A DNA stretch of 64,000 bases, from positions 62,758,333-62,822,332 of the forward strand of contig OX419756.1 of NCBI GenBank assembly GCA_948567375.1, read 5' to 3'. The translations under genes were made by a program, and so were the position numbers. Every line of letters starts with the position of its first letter. Positions within the stretch are counted from its first letter, which is position 1. The notes below the pieces were generated by a model. It was given only the letters and a program-made list of their open reading frames with translations, was not told where the DNA came from and ran no database searches. This DNA comes from Lunularia cruciata. Lineage: Eukaryota; Streptophyta; Marchantiopsida; Lunulariales; Lunulariaceae. Positions 42,722 through 55,211 of this stretch are shown piece after piece.

Positions 42722-44100
42722 GACATGTATCAATTGGTATTGTAACAATATGGAGTTTAGCGACAATGTTAGTTAGGGCTAACAAAGTAGAAAATTGGAC
42801 TAATTAGCCTAGAACCTTCTAGAAGTATCTAGGAAGCTTCCTAGTAAGCCTAGCTTACACTCTCAAGTAAGTAGCTTTAAGAAGGAAGCTTCTAGAAGCT
42901 TCCAACCATCTTAGCTTGCAAGCCAAGTAGGTGGTTGCCAGAAGGAAGCTTCTTCAGAAGCTTCTTGGTTAACTTGGCATGCAACAAATCAAGCACCTTA
43001 CTCAATTGTTGGATGAGCATGACTAGCAATGACAAGACACGTAAAGAAAGCACCAATTTGAGATGGAGAAGATTGAATTCAATTTCCAAAACCCAAGGTG
43101 TTTGAAGACAAGAATCTCCCTAGCACAATGGAGAATTTTGTGTTTGATTGCAAACATTACTTTGAAGCTACCAATCTTCAAGATGAAAAAAAATGAATGC
43201 TCTTGGCTTCTAGCCAATTGGATGGTGTGATAAAACTTTGGTGGTGATTCCGAGTAGAGTAAGCTAAATAACAAAGTGTTGCACCAATCTTGACATGAGC
43301 ATAATTCAAGAATTCAAGAATGCAGTACTTGGTCAATTTTAAATTATAAATGCCACCTAAGTTGCATAAGATAAGTTGGCGGAGTTGAAGCATATTGGCT
43401 TTATAACAAGCTATATCATGCAATTCTAAAACATCATCATGTAGATATTAGATATACAAGAAGGTGAAGTTATGGATCAATTTGTGAGGGGCTTGAAGTC
43501 ACAAACCAAATTGGAGATGACCATGCGGGAACCACAAAACATGGAAGAAGCCATGCAATTGGCTGAGTGCTTTGATTCCTTGGTTGCAACAACTTGGTCT
43601 CAATCTTGACCTACACAAAGCCTACCAATACACTACGCATGGGTAGAGGAACCAACACCAATGGAGATTGATGTTGTCCAACAGAGACCATTTTGTACAG
43701 CGGATAGAGAAAGATTGTGACAAAGTGGTGGTTGTTTTTATTGTTGTCAAGTTGGACATCACATAACTAAGTGTCCACTTAAGAATAGGCAACCTCAAAA
43801 AATTACCAAAATGGAGTTTGTGGAGCACATGATCAAGGAAACAATGAATCTTAAAAGGAGGTTTTGAGCCATCTATTAAGAACTTGCTTAGTTCCAATAA
43901 GATCAAAGGCTCAACCTATGCAAGTTTGTTTTACTTGCAAAGTATAATATATGATTATGGTTGTAGGATTTTGGTTGATTTTGGAACTTTAGAGAATTTA
44001 CATGTCCATGCAATTAGCAAAAGAATTACATATTCCTATTGAGCTAGTAATTGGAAGCAAATTAATGATGGCTAATTGTAGAAAGGTCTACATTATGTAT
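42722..44100 (+). pseudogene. Family D gypsy gag-protease fragment
   Basis: TTGGTATTGTAAC (about 42737) could be a degenerate iMet primer site. The gag core (about 43125-43255) reads MENFVFDCKHYFEATNLQDE, then KLWW, broken in an A-run near 43190. After a decayed stretch, LDIQEGEVMDQFVRGLKSQT and a CCHC knuckle (CFYCCQVGHHITKC, 43733-43774) follow. A protease remnant ILVDFGTLENL (about 43962-43995) shows D-F-G-T, probably from D-S-G. The fragment is cut at 44100 by a minus-strand family A LTR. Confidence 0.75.
42815..42995. repeat. Cluster of AAGCTTC/GAAGCTT inverted repeats
   Basis: AAGCTTCTAGAAGCTT, a perfect 16-bp palindrome, lies at about 42886-42901. Related GAAGCTTC, AAGCTTCTTCAGAAGCTT and TTCTAGAAG blocks repeat on either side within 180 bp. 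The region could form hairpins. It sits in the leader of the family D fragment. Confidence 0.6.
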
Positions 44101-44792
44101 TGTGAGCCAGCCTGTCTCTCACTCAGGATGAACCTCTGATGTCTATTATTGTAGCACACCTTGGACTAAGAAGGCAAGGAACCCTAACTCCATCATACTC
44201 CTTCAAGGCTAACACTCCAAGTCTCAAGACATTAATTACTAGAGAAATCAATGAGAGAGAGATAGTTGCAAATGAAATGATGATGAGTACCTCCTCACAC
44301 CTTGTTTATATACTTGTGAACTAGTTCCGTACCAAAGTTAGTAATTACCGTAGTAACTCAACTTACTCGACTAAAAGTCAAGTAAAGTCAAAAAGTAGAA
44401 AGGAATATCCATTCACATAGGCATATTCCCCTAAGCATGTGGTCTTATCTTGACCCAACCACTAAGTCAAGGATTCCTTCACATGGGCTATCCTTGGACT
44501 AAAGAAGAATCCAAAACAAAAAGGCTTGTGGGCCCAAGAGTTCTCAACTCTTTCCTCAAAGCCAAACACCTAGGAATAATACCAAGTCAACACACTAAAA
44601 TCCAAAATAGTGGTGCTCATCTTTTCTACTTCCTCTAACGTTAGGTCCCCTCTATCTTATATGTGACTAACTTTAGCTAACCATGGCTAATATAGAACCA
44701 TCCTTTATCTCTATATAAATAATATCTCTTAAGTACTTGTAATACCAAGCTAAATATCACAATACCACACACATGAACAAATGGGTATTACA
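44101..44792 (-). mobile_element. Family A gypsy LTR, copy 5 (3' LTR of minus element)
   Basis: 692 bp. On the minus strand it runs TGTAATACCC...GGCTCACA, and it is preceded (at 44793-44805) by the purine tract. Its outer flank is TGTAT (44096-44100). Confidence 0.92.
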
Positions 44793-44805
44793 TTTACCCC
44801 CGGAC
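44793..44805 (-). promoter_or_regulatory. Family A polypurine tract, minus element
   Basis: TTTACCCCCGGAC on the plus strand, i.e. GTCCGGGGGTAAA on the minus strand, immediately inside the 3' LTR. Confidence 0.75.
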
Positions 44806-47128
44806 TAAGTTTTCACTTTGTCCTCAAATTGGAGGTCTCTCTGCCTTCTATGGTATATCTTCAACTTATCATGGTTAATCCTATCAAAGTATCTTCCTCC
44901 TAACTCCTTGAGATCATAGGTGTAATTGCCTCACACCTTCTCCACTATGAAAGGTTCAAAGTGCTTAGGCAAAAACTTCTTTTGCCCTCTCTTGAATTGA
45001 ATGGAATCAAACAACATTACCCAATCACCTTCCTTGAAAGGCTCCACCTTCTTCTTGCCTTGCGTCTTGTCATAGCTCTCCTTTTATTTCCTTTGGGCTT
45101 GGTCCACTCAAACCATAGCAACTGCTCTTGCCTCTTCCAACTCCATGAGTTGTTCCTTCCTTGACTTCTCTGCATCACCTCCTTGTGCTTTCTTCAATCT
45201 CCTATGAATGCTATGAAAGGTAGGAAGATCAAAGTGAATAGGTAGGGTAGACTCAATACCATATACCAATTGAAATGGAGAATATCTAGTGGAAGTCTTC
45301 ATGGTTGTCCTATACTCCCACAAAATTGCATGAATCCTCTTGTCCCAATGATGTTTAGCCCCCTCTATTTCTGCATCTTTGGCCAACATCATGCACAAGG
45401 TCTAATTGGTTGTCGCTGCCAAGGCATTGGAATTTGGCTTATAGGATGTAGTTACTCTATGTGTGACAAAGAAATGTTGTAGCATGGCTATAGTAATGCT
45501 TCATGTAAACTCTCCTCCTCTATCAGAAACCAACTCCAAAGAGCATCCAAACCTAGTGATAATGCGTTTATAAAGTAATCTACCCACTTCATCTTCATTC
45601 TTGTCCCTCAATGGTCTAGCCTCAACCCACTTGGTAAGGTTATCAATAACTACCACAATGTACGAATTGTTCCTTGGGCTTTTGTTGAGAGGACCTACAA
45701 AATCAATTCCCCACTTCTCAAAAGGTCCTAGCAATGGAATTGATCTAAGTGGTGGAGTGGATGTAGACTTTCTAGCAAAAGCTTGGCAAACATGACAAGT
45801 TTTGCAATAATCAAGACAATCCTTGAAAATCCCTCTCCAATGGTAGCCTGCATCTAGAATCTTGAAAGCAGTCACCTTTCCTGCAAAGTGTCCTCCACAT
45901 ACTAAACCTTCATGAAACTCCTTTATGAGTAGGATAGACTCTTCCTTACCCACTGCTCTTTGAAGTAGACCATTTGCTCCTTGGTGAAAAAGAATATCAT
46001 CCACCATTGTGTAAGGTCTAGATCTTGCTACAAGGGCCTTCCTCTCCCTAGCATGCATCCCTTCTAGAAAGTTACTCCTTGTCACAAAATCCACAATCTC
46101 CTTGTACTCCATTGGAACCTCTTGAGTGAGTGAGATTTTCATGAGCTCCTCATCTAGGAAGGAATCATCCATTGGCTCATCTCCATAATGATCATAGGCT
46201 CTAGATAACAAATCAACATTTGCATGTTTCTTTCCTAGCCTATCCTCAATGGTGTAGTCATACTCAGACAAGAGTATCACCCACCTTGCTAGTCTTCCTT
46301 CAACATTAGGCTTGTTGAAGATGTACTTCAAAGCCTTGTGATCCGTGACAATAGCGGCTTTCCCTCCAATCAAGTTGTGTCTAAACTTCTTGAGACCAAA
46401 GATCACTACCAACCCTTCTCTCTCCATGACAGAGTAGTTCTTCTCTGCTGAAACCATCTGCCTACTAGCATAAGCTATTGGATGATCATGCCCATCTTGG
46501 TCTAATTGACTAAGAATGCATCCTATAGCTATATTAGAAGCATTAGTGTAAAGGATGAAAGGCTTACTCCAATCAGGTTTAGCAAGAATTGGAGCTACAA
46601 CAAGGGATTCCTTGAGCTCCTCAAAAGCTTTGAGAGCCTCCTTGTCCTCCAAAATCACCATGTAATTTACACCCTTCTTCATGTAGATGGTCAATGCATA
46701 AGCCTTGTTGGAGAATGAGAAGTTGAACCTCCTATAGTATCCAACCATCCCCAAGAATTGGCATAACTTTGTCAAGCTTGAAGGGAGTGGAAGGTTTGAG
46801 ATTTCCTCTCCTTCTCAAGATCAACTACTATTCCATCCTTGGAGATGATGTGCCCCAAAAGTAGACCTTCTTCACATCCAAAAATGCACTTCTCTGGGTT
46901 GAGTGATGCATTTGCCTCATCTAAGCATTGCAAGATTGTAATTAGGTGCTCAAAGTGCTCCTCCTTGCTCTCATAGACACAAAAGTCATCAATGTAGTCT
47001 CCCATAAATTTCCAAATAAAAGGTTCAAATACCTTGATCATGAACCGTTGGAATGTGGTTGGAGCATTTCAAAGCCCAAAAGGCATGACCTTGAAAGCGT
47101 AAGTTCCCCAAGGTGTGGTCAATGTGGT
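44806..47128 (-). pseudogene. Family A pol: RT palm to integrase C-terminus
   Basis: From 47128 down it carries the RT finger-palm (AFKVMPFG), YIDDF (47041-46772 frame), and the thumb. The 424-codon open frame 46775-45501 then covers RNase H (YTNASNIAIG, MEREGLVV, TDHKAL), the connection, the integrase zinc domain (CKTCHVC) and the core (WGIDFVGP, SDRGGEF). The tail at 45398-45108 and below gives IHRRLKKAQ and the GPF-type module. This is the most intact RNase H-integrase junction: it has TGG where the plus copy at 23398 has TGA. The frame breaks near 46772 and 45500. Confidence 0.9.
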
Positions 47129-47905
47129 GAGATTGTGGATTTTGTGACAAGAGGTAACTATCCAGAAGGGATGCATGCTAGGAAGAGGAAGGCCCCTCTA
47201 GCAAGATCTAGACCTTACAAAATGGTGGAGGATATTCTTTTTCACCAAGAAACAGATGGTCTACTTCAAAGAGTAGTGGGTAAGGAAGAGTCTATCCTAC
47301 TTATAAAGGATTTTCATGAAGGTTTATTTTGTGGAGGACACTTTGCAAGAAAGGTCTCTGCTTTCAAGATTCTAGATGCAAGTTACTATTGGAGAGGGAT
47401 TTTCAAGGACTATCTTGATTATTGCAAAACTTGTCATGTTTGTCAAACTTTTGCTAGAAAGTCTACATCCACTCCACCACTTAGATCAATTCCATTGCTA
47501 AGACCTTTTGAGAAGTGGGGAATTGATTTTGTAGGTTCTCTCAATAGAACTCCAAGGAATAATTGGTATATTGTGGTAGTTACTGATTATCTTACCAAGT
47601 GGCTTGAAGCTAGGCCATTGAGGGACAAGAATGAAGATGAAGTTGGTAGTTTTCTTTATGAACGCATTATCATTAGGTTTGGATGCCCTTTGGAGTTAGT
47701 TTTTGATAGAGGAGGAAAGTTTATAGGAAGCATCACTACAGCCATGCTATGATATTTCTCTACCACGCATAGAGTAATTACATCCTATAAGCCAAATTCC
47801 AATGGCTTGGCAGAGACAACCAATCAGACATTGTCCATGATGTTGGCCAAAGATGCAGAAATGGAGAGGGCTAAACAACATTGGGACAAGAAGATTCATG
47901 CAGTT
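47129..47905 (+). pseudogene. Inverted family A integrase segment inside minus element
   Basis: The coding strand flips to plus here. The open frame runs from EIVDFVTRGNYPEG through the integrase zinc domain and core (WGIDFVGS, FDRGGKF) to a TGA at about 47750. It then continues in decayed form through GLAETTNQ to KIHAVL. Both edges join at short matches with the neighbouring minus-strand sequence: GTGAG/ATTGTGG at 47128 and TTCTGCA at 47905. No LTR or target repeat lies at either junction. Confidence 0.85.
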
Positions 47906-49960
47906 CTGCATCTTTGGCCAACATCATGGACAAGGTCTGATTGGTTCTCTCTGCCAAGCCATTGGAATTTGGCTTATAGAATGTAGTTACTCTATGTGTG
48001 ATATAGAAATGTCATAGCATGGCTATAGTAATGCTACCTATAAACTCTACTCCTCTATTAGAAACCAACTCCAAAGGGCATCCAAATCTAGTGATAATGC
48101 ATTCATAAAGAAATCTACCAACTTCATCTTGATTCTTGTCCCTCAATGGTCTAGCCTCAACCCACTTGGTAAGGTAATTAGTAACTACCACAATGTATCG
48201 ATTGTTCCTAGGGGTTCTATTGAGAGGACCTACAAAATCAATTCTCCACTTCTCAAAAGGTCCTAGCAATAGAATTGATCTAAGTGGTGGAGTGGATGTA
48301 GACTTTCTAGCAAAATTTTGACAAACGTGACAAGTTTTGCAATAATCAAGACAATCCTTGAAAATCTCTCTCCAATGGTAACCTGCATCTAGAATCTTGA
48401 AAGCAGTCACCTTTCATGCAAAGTGTTTTCCGCATACTAGACCTACATGAAACTCCTTTATAAGTAGGATAGACTCTTTCTTACCCACTACTCTTCTAAG
48501 TAGAGCATATGCTTGTTGTTGAAAAATAATATCCTCCACCATTATGTAAGGTCTAGATCTTGCTACAAGCACCTTCCTCTCCCTAGCATGCATCCCTTCT
48601 GGATAGTTACCTCTTCTAGATAAACTCACAAAATCCACAATCTCCTTGTACTCAATTGGAACCTCTTGAGGGACTGAGATTGTCATGAGCTCCTCATTTG
48701 GGAAGGAATCATCCATTGGCTCATCTCCATCATGATCATAGGCCCTAGATAACAAATCAGCATTTGCATGTTTCTTTCTTGGCCTATCCTCAACGGTGTA
48801 GTCATACTCAAACAAGAGTATCATCTACCTTGCTAGTCTCCCTTCAACATGAGGCTTGTTGAAGATGTACTTCAAAGCCTTGTGATCTGTGACAATAGTG
48901 GCTTTCTTTCCAATCAAGTAGTGTCTAAACTTCTTGAAACCAAAGATCACTACAAATGCTTCTCTCTCCGTGATAGAGTAGTTCTTTTCTATTGAAACCA
49001 TCTACCTACTAGCAAAAGCTATTGGATGATGATGCCCATCTTGGTCTAATTGACTAAGAGTGCATCCTATAGCTACATAAGAACCATTAGTGTAGAGGAT
49101 GAAAGGCTTACTCCAATCAGGTTAGCAAGAATTGGAGCTACAACAAGGGATTGCTTGAGCTCCTCAAAAGCTTTGAGAGCCCCCTTATCCTCCAAAATCA
49201 CCATGTAAACTACACCCTTCTTCATGATGATAGTCAATGCATAAGCCTTGTTCAAAAATGAGAAGATGAACCTCCTATAGTACCCAACCATCCACAAAAA
49301 TTGGCATACTTTGTCAAGCTTGAAGGGAATAGAAGGTATTAGATTTTCCACACCTTCTCTATATCAACTGCTATTCCATCCTTAGAGATGATGTGCCCCA
49401 AATATAGACCTTCTTCACATCAAAAAATTCACTTCTTTGGGTTGAGTGATGCATTTGCCCCATCCAAGCATTGCAAGACCTTGATTAGGTGCTCAAAGTG
49501 CTCCTCCTTGCTTCCATTGACACAAAAGTCATCAAGGAAGTCTCTAACATGTTTCCCAATGAAAGGTTCAAATACCTTATTCACGAACCGTTAGAATGTG
49601 GTTAGAGCATCACAAAGACCAAAAGGCATGACCTTGAAAGCATAATTCTCCCAAGGTGTGGTGAATGTGGTGAGTTGTTGATGCTCTGGTGCAATCTTGA
49701 TTTGGTTATATCCACTATAACTATCTCCAAAACTATACCTCTCATGACCTGCAACCTCCTCCAAGATCTCATCAATGAATGGAAATAGGTAGTAGTCCTT
49801 CTTGGTAATAATGTTGAGCTTCTTGTAATCCACACAAAGCTTGCCATTCTTTTTCTTCAGAATGACAATTGGAGACGCCCATTCTCAATTCTCCACCCTC
49901 CTTGAGCTTATCAATCTCCTCCTTCACAACCAAAGAAATTGGTGGGCTAATGTGATGCTA
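47906..49960 (-). pseudogene. Family A pol: RT, RNase H, integrase to catalytic Glu
   Basis: This is a second, more decayed minus copy. RT lies at 49847-49590 (DYKKLNIITKKDYYLFPFIDE), the thumb at 49351-49073, the RNase H-integrase connection at 48824-48414 and the integrase zinc domain/core at 48410-48012 (CKTCHVC). It ends at GLAERTNQTLSMMLAKDAE at 47906. Together with 44806-47128, this minus element therefore contains RT, RNase H and integrase twice. Confidence 0.88.
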
Positions 49961-50562
49961 CTTTTGGCGGATTGGTCTTGCATGTAACTCCATCTCTATC
50001 TTGTGATCCTCCAAGGTGACTTCCTCCAAATCCTTGTAACTAAAAGCAAAAATATGGATGAACTTGTGGAAAATCTCCTCAAATCTCACCTTCTCCTCCT
50101 TGGTAACATTAGGGCCATACTTGAGGGTAGCTAACCTTCTCTCTACCTCCTCAAGTGTCAATGGTGATTTATTTGGGTCCTTCAAAACCTCTAGATTAGG
50201 TGCAAAATCCATAGCATGCAAGGATACACATCAGAATCCAATTTAGATTCATCCTCCTCTGTGGAAGTCTCCTCTCCCACGCTTGTGTCCACACTTTAAA
50301 CTTCTTCTTCTGAATCTGATTCCCAATAATCAAAAGATGGTGTATCTGAATGTGAAGTGTTGGTGGTGTTAGTCGCAAGGAACTATGACTATATGATTTG
50401 ATGGCCAAATCCTCAAGTTTTGTTTGTGCCATTGATCAGTTGTGCATGCTTCTCTCAACCATGTCCTCCCAAGAAGTAAGTCATAGCTTGAATCCTTCAA
50501 GACTTGGAAAGTCATGAGATTTTGAAATCCCATAACTGAAACTACCACCTTATCCATCACCC
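49961..50562 (-). pseudogene. Family A protease end and acidic linker, minus element
   Basis: On the minus strand it reads the second protease half (VVVSVMGFQNLMTFQVLKDS, YDLLLGRTWLREA), then KQNLRIWPSNHIVIV, then the acidic serine-rich linker in shifted frames (50432-50196), and then MDFAPNLEVLKDPNKSPLTLEE toward RT (50221-49958). It is separated from the first protease half by an in-frame TGA at about 50570. Confidence 0.82.
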
Positions 50563-50569
50563 CTACTAG

Positions 50570-51205
50570 TCAAACTTGTTGTTTGTTTGCCATGCTCACC
50601 ACAAATGTTGAAGGTCTTGAGGGTATCATACTCAACTTCTTTATCAACCTCTTTGACATGGCATTCATTGCTAATCCTCCATCAACCAATGCATCCTTGA
50701 TGTTGTGACCATTCACTCTCATATCAATCTTGGAGGCATATTCACAAGTCTCCCATGATGCTTGCTTGGCATCCACCACCCCCATTGATACTAGAGCTTT
50801 CACCTTCTTCTTCCTCTTGCTCCTTGTAGAACTTAAACCACCTCTAAGCTCCTTTCTCAAACTAGGATTCAAAGCAATCAACTGGCTCACTGTGGTGTTA
50901 CCCTTGTGACTACCAACATTCTCCAAGACATTGTAGTTCCATTGTTGCTTTGAGATCAAGAAGTCCTCCATCCCCAACTTTGTCCTTGGAGTGTTTGTTG
51001 TTAATGGTGTTGAAGTGCTTGTGCAAGTGCTCCTAGTAGGCATAGGAGTATCCTTGCTAGGAGTAAATCCTTGAGAAGAGTGCACATCCATTGCAAAATG
51101 AGCTCTCTTCTTTTCTTGTGCCAAAAGCTCCAAATTAAGACTCTTGGAGTTTGAGCACTCTCTGTTCTCATATTCGCTCTCAACCATATCTATAGATGCT
51201 ATCAC
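50570..51205 (-). pseudogene. Family A gag C-terminus and N-terminal protease (211 codons open)
   Basis: Open frame from the gag tail (SNSKSLNLELLAQEKKRAHF) through the MEDFLISKQQWNYNVLENVG linker and SKRKKKVK to the protease site ALVDGGLAMNAM (D-G-G; the following Ser is Leu here). It ends at MANKQQV followed by TGA. The same TGA follows the same residues at 58998. Here the next codon is CTA, giving UGA-CUA. Confidence 0.85.
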
Positions 51206-52191
51206 TTTAAATTTATTTGGATTAGGAGCCTCTTGGGTTTCACTACCTCCTTCTTTCTCTCTACTGGCTCTTTCATAACCCCTTCTTCCATGGTGAGTGG
51301 AATTTGGGCAATTCCTTTAAATGTGACCTCTTCCTCCACAACCAAAACAATTTCTCTAGTTAAAATTGTTGGTTGGTTGGCCTCCTCTATATGGATAGCT
51401 TCCATGACTCCTAGGCTCTCTCCCCACATTCTGATCCACCTCTCTCTTCTACCATAGTTGCACCACATTGATCTTGAGATCTACAAGTTGTTCTATGATG
51501 GTTTGAAATGGATACTTTGGTAGATGTGCAGGAATTGGAACAACTACTACTTGAGGTCCAACTCTTGCCACCAAAGTATCAAAATTTCCACCATACTTGT
51601 AACCTTGAGGAGGATGCACAACCTCCTTCACCACCAAATCACTCTCATCCTCTTCCAAACTTTCCTCCATCTGAATTGCAATCTTGATAGCTTCAACCTT
51701 GGAAGAAGGTTTTCATATCTCACTTTGCTTCTTATTTGTGGTCTCAATCCTCCCATAGAATTCTTGGTGAGAATGGCCCCTATGCCAGTCATAGTAGTCT
51801 CCATATCATCCTCACTCTTTCTCAACACTATGCAAAATTTGGACTCTAACTTTTCCACTCTTTTCCACATTCTTTCTCAATTCTCTCCATCTCCTTGTTT
51901 GAGAAAGGTAACCTCACTCATCAATCTCTCATAACACTCATCTGGAAGAAAGTTTTCAATGAGTGCTGAAGTCAAACTCTCCCAAGACTCTTCTTCCCCA
52001 TCTCTCCTCTCTCTCTTTTGGCTTTTTGACTCATACCATGTAAGTGTTGCATCCTCCAAGAAATCTGGTAATAATGAGGCCCACTCATTCTTCCTCCTCT
52101 CATTGTTTCCTATGCAAGCTCTCTTGAAGTCTCTCACAAAAGCCTTCTCATCTTCTCCATCCTTGCCAAAGAAAACTAGAAGTTTCTCCAT
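51202..52191 (-). pseudogene. Family A gag, minus element
   Basis: ATG at 52191 (MEKLLVFFGKDGEDEKAF). The N-terminal gag core is open to 51877. Frameshifts near 51880, 51720 and 51480 divide the rest, which still shows EKLESKF, GGLRPQIRSK and a nucleocapsid knuckle on the minus strand near 51350-51310 with one Cys altered. The promoter-proximal region 52200-52430 is AT-rich leader with no gene. Confidence 0.85.
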
Positions 52192-52429
52192 CTTAACCCC
52201 TCACTATCTTTCTTTTCTCTCAATTTTTTTTGTTTTTCTCTTTTCTTTTCTCTCACTCTATAACTAATAGAGTATATACATGAAAAACACCATCTAAGAG
52301 AAATCCACCCTAGGGAACACAAAAGTTTCAGGTTGCTCCAAGATTTCTATATAGCAACATCAAATCCTAGAGTGCATATTAATCAAACTCTCATGGATAG
52401 TTTATCCATAAGTTGAAAGATTATCTCCA

Positions 52430-52860
52430 TCACTTATCTTGAGAACTAATTGATAAAGGTACTAGTATTTCTGTAGTTGTACTAGGACTCTCTCCAAGAT
52501 CCTTCACCAAAGTCTCCAAAAATACTTTTATTCCACAAAACTCATGTCCTTTTGGAAGTCCTTCCACTCCACAAACCTCATACAACTCCTTGGTCTTAGA
52601 TCTTCTCCCTCCCAATCTTGGTGAAGAAATTCAAACATGCAAACCCAAGTCAATGGACATGAACTTGCCTTATGTTCCTTCTCTATACATAAAAATCACT
52701 TAGAATTACTCTTTCCTCCAAGTGGTGTAGATTTTTGGATCCTCTCAACACTCTTCAAATTCAATTCTAAACTCTCTTCTCCTCAATCCACCCTTACAAT
52801 CACCTCAAACCCTTGGGGAACCTTGCATAGCCTCAATTTCCACTCTTGGTGACCCTCCAT
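52430..52860 (-). pseudogene. Family A upstream zinc-finger ORF, minus element, decayed
   Basis: It starts at ATG 52860 (MEGHQEWKL). Frameshifts and substitutions damage the first knuckle. The second Cys-His motif (CGVEGLPKGHE) is readable in the 52615-52430 frame. It lies ~270 bp upstream of the gag start, as in other copies. Confidence 0.65.
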
Positions 52861-53640
52861 GTTCCCAAGATGAGTCTAAACACTCAAACATGCTTTTTGT
52901 TGCTCTCACACTCCTCATGCATGAAATCTAAACTGTGTAGAATTTACCCCTCCTCACAATGTTAGTCAAATCTTGCAAATCATATGTCACAGTCCTCTGA
53001 AATTTTTAACACTTGATCACAAATTCAGGGGCCATTTGGCCTAAGCACCTTTCTATTTAACACACATGTTTCAGATTTGGTCTAAAAACCACACCCTTCA
53101 CTTTAAAAACTTATAACTCTTTGCTCAAAAATGATCTTTGTCTAATTTTTGTGTCTATAGGTAGGAGACAATGCACTTAATTTTCTTGGAAAGTTTCATT
53201 ACAATCTACTGAAAATTGAAGAAATGGCAGACTCTGTACAATTTTCCAGAGAGCATGTAGTTGCAAGAGCAATTTACCCTATCAACTTTCAAAAATTTTA
53301 ACCTACTGCACATAGCAGCTCTCACAATAATTTCAAGTATGCTAACTAAGAGATATCCCAAGCTATTATGTGTAGAAATTTCAAGTCCAAATTCCAAACT
53401 TGAGATTTTGCCCAAAATCTGCAATCCACCTCTCACAATCTCTCTAAATCCTCTCAAGTGTACAACATGTACAAAATCACCTCAAAGACATCATAATGAA
53501 ATACAAGGTATAAAAATGGGTCTAAAGTCTCTAACATAAATTCAGCCCTCTCCTCTCCTAAAGTTCTCTCCAAGTGAGCTCTCATAGCCTCCTTCTGTCT
53601 AATATAGAATTGTATGCGGAACATTATCTTGCCTTCTAGA
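52861..53640 (-). other. Family A 5' leader, minus element
   Basis: Two short open stretches, 53454-53687 (HLERTLGEERAEFML) and 53206-53457 (YMLSGKLYRVCHFFNFQ), match the plus-strand leaders at 5048-5487. Between 52861 and 53205 I see no gene. Confidence 0.55.
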
Positions 53641-53644
53641 GAGG

Positions 53645-53661
53645 TCTTTACAACGGAACCA
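53645..53661 (-). promoter_or_regulatory. Primer binding site, tRNA-Glu type, minus element
   Basis: On the minus strand TGGTTCCGTTGTAAAGA follows the LTR end by four bases. The first 11 bases match the site at 5014 and the rest has diverged. Confidence 0.65.
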
Positions 53662-53665
53662 AAAA

Positions 53666-54355
53666 TGTGAGCCAACCTGTCTTTCACTTGAGATGAACCT
53701 CTGATGGCTATTATGGTAGCACACTATGGACTACAAAGGCAATGAACCACAACTTCATCATACTCCTCCAAGGCTAACACTCCAAGACTCAAACCATTGC
53801 TCACTAAAGAATTCAATGAGAGAGAGATAGATGCAAATGAAAGGATGATGAGTCTTTCCTCACCCCTTTTTTATATACTTGTGAAGTAGTTGCTTACCAA
53901 AGTTACTAATTATTGGAGTAACTCAAATTACTAGGCTAAAAGTCAAGTAAAGTCAAAAAATATAAAGGAATATCCTCCACATGGGCATATTCCACTAAGT
54001 ATACAATCTTATCTTGACCCAACCACTAACTCAAGGATTCCTTCACATGGGTTATCCTTGGACTATTGAAGAATCCAAAACAAAAAGGTTTGCAGGCCCA
54101 AGAGTTTGCAACTCTTTCCACAAAGCCAAACACCTACAAAAAATATCAAGTCAACACACTAGAATCCAAAAGAGTGGTGCTCATCTTTTCCACTTCCTCT
54201 AAAGTAAGGTCCCCTTTATCTTAGCTATGACTAACTTTAGTTAATCATGACTAATGTAGAACCATCCTTTATCTCTATATAATAATATCTCTCAAGCACT
54301 TTTAATACCAAGCTAAATATCACAATATGACACACATGTACAAATGGGTTTTACA
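53666..54355 (-). mobile_element. Family A gypsy LTR, copy 6 (5' LTR of minus element)
   Basis: 690 bp, on the minus strand TGTAAAACCC...GGCTCACA. It pairs by orientation with LTR copy 5 (44101-44792). The outer flank is TTGTAT versus TGTAT at the other end, so the target repeat matches only if one extra T is allowed. Confidence 0.9.
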
Positions 54356-54710
54356 TTGTATTGTTTTGAAACATTCCAAGAAAATTCCATGCATTATATC
54401 CTACCTTTTGACATAATAATTAGAGAGAGATTATTCTTGCATAGGGAATTATGAGTTTTTAAAGTGAGGGGATGGTTTTCAGACCAAATCTGAAATAGGT
54501 GTGTTGAATAGAAAAGTGCCTAGGCCAAATGGCTCAATAAAAATATCTGAAATTTTGGACACAATAATGCCCTATAGTTGTGATTAAGTGTAAAACAATT
54601 TCAAAGGAATTTGACAAACAAGTTGATAGATTTGAGTGACATTGTGAGGAAAGGTCTATTCTGCACAATTTAGATCTAATGCATGAGTGTGAGAGCAACA
54701 AAAAGCATGT
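54356..54710 (+). other. Family A 5' leader, truncated, plus element
   Basis: It begins mid-leader (TTGTTTTGAAACATTCCAAG, aligned to about 1345). The LTR and primer site of this plus-strand copy are missing at the junction with LTR copy 6. No gene. Confidence 0.7.
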
Positions 54711-55211
54711 TTGAGTGTTAAGACTCATCTTGGGAACATGGAGGGTCACCAAGAGTGGAAACTAAGGCTATGCAAGGTTTCACAAGGGTTTGAGGTGATT
54801 TTAGGGGTGGATTTGATGAAAAGAGAGTTTAGAATAAAATTTGAAGAGAGTGTTGAGAGGATCCACAAGCCTACACCACTTGGACGAAAGAGTGAGTTTA
54901 AGTGCTTTCTATGTGGAGAGAAGGGACATAAGGCAAATTCATGTCTATTGATCTTTGAGAGCAAGAGATTGAGGGAAAGGAAAGGATAAATTGACTTGGG
55001 TTTGCATGTTGGACCTTCTTCACCAAGATTGGGAGGGAGAAGATCTAAGACCAAGGACTTGTGTGAAGTTTGTGGAGTGGAAGGACTTCCAAAAGGACAT
55101 GAGTGTAGTGGAGAAAAAGCACTTTATGAAATTTTTTTGAAGGATTTTAGAGAGAGTCTTAGTAAAGCTAAAAATATACTACTAGCTTCATCAAGTAGTT
55201 CTCAAGATTAG
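54711..55211 (+). pseudogene. Family A upstream zinc-finger ORF
   Basis: Two adjacent pieces. 54711-54989 has MEGHQEWKL and the CCHC knuckle CFLCGEKGHKANSC, then a TAA replacing a coding position. 54996-55211 has the second motif CEVCGVEGLPKGHEC. Both Cys-His motifs are intact. It lies ~250 bp upstream of gag. Confidence 0.7.

Noticed and set aside
44101..54355. A perfect target duplication for the minus-strand family A element
   Set aside because: The flanks are TGTAT and TTGTA(T). They match only with a one-base shift, and the two sides belong to different older elements, so I do not claim it.
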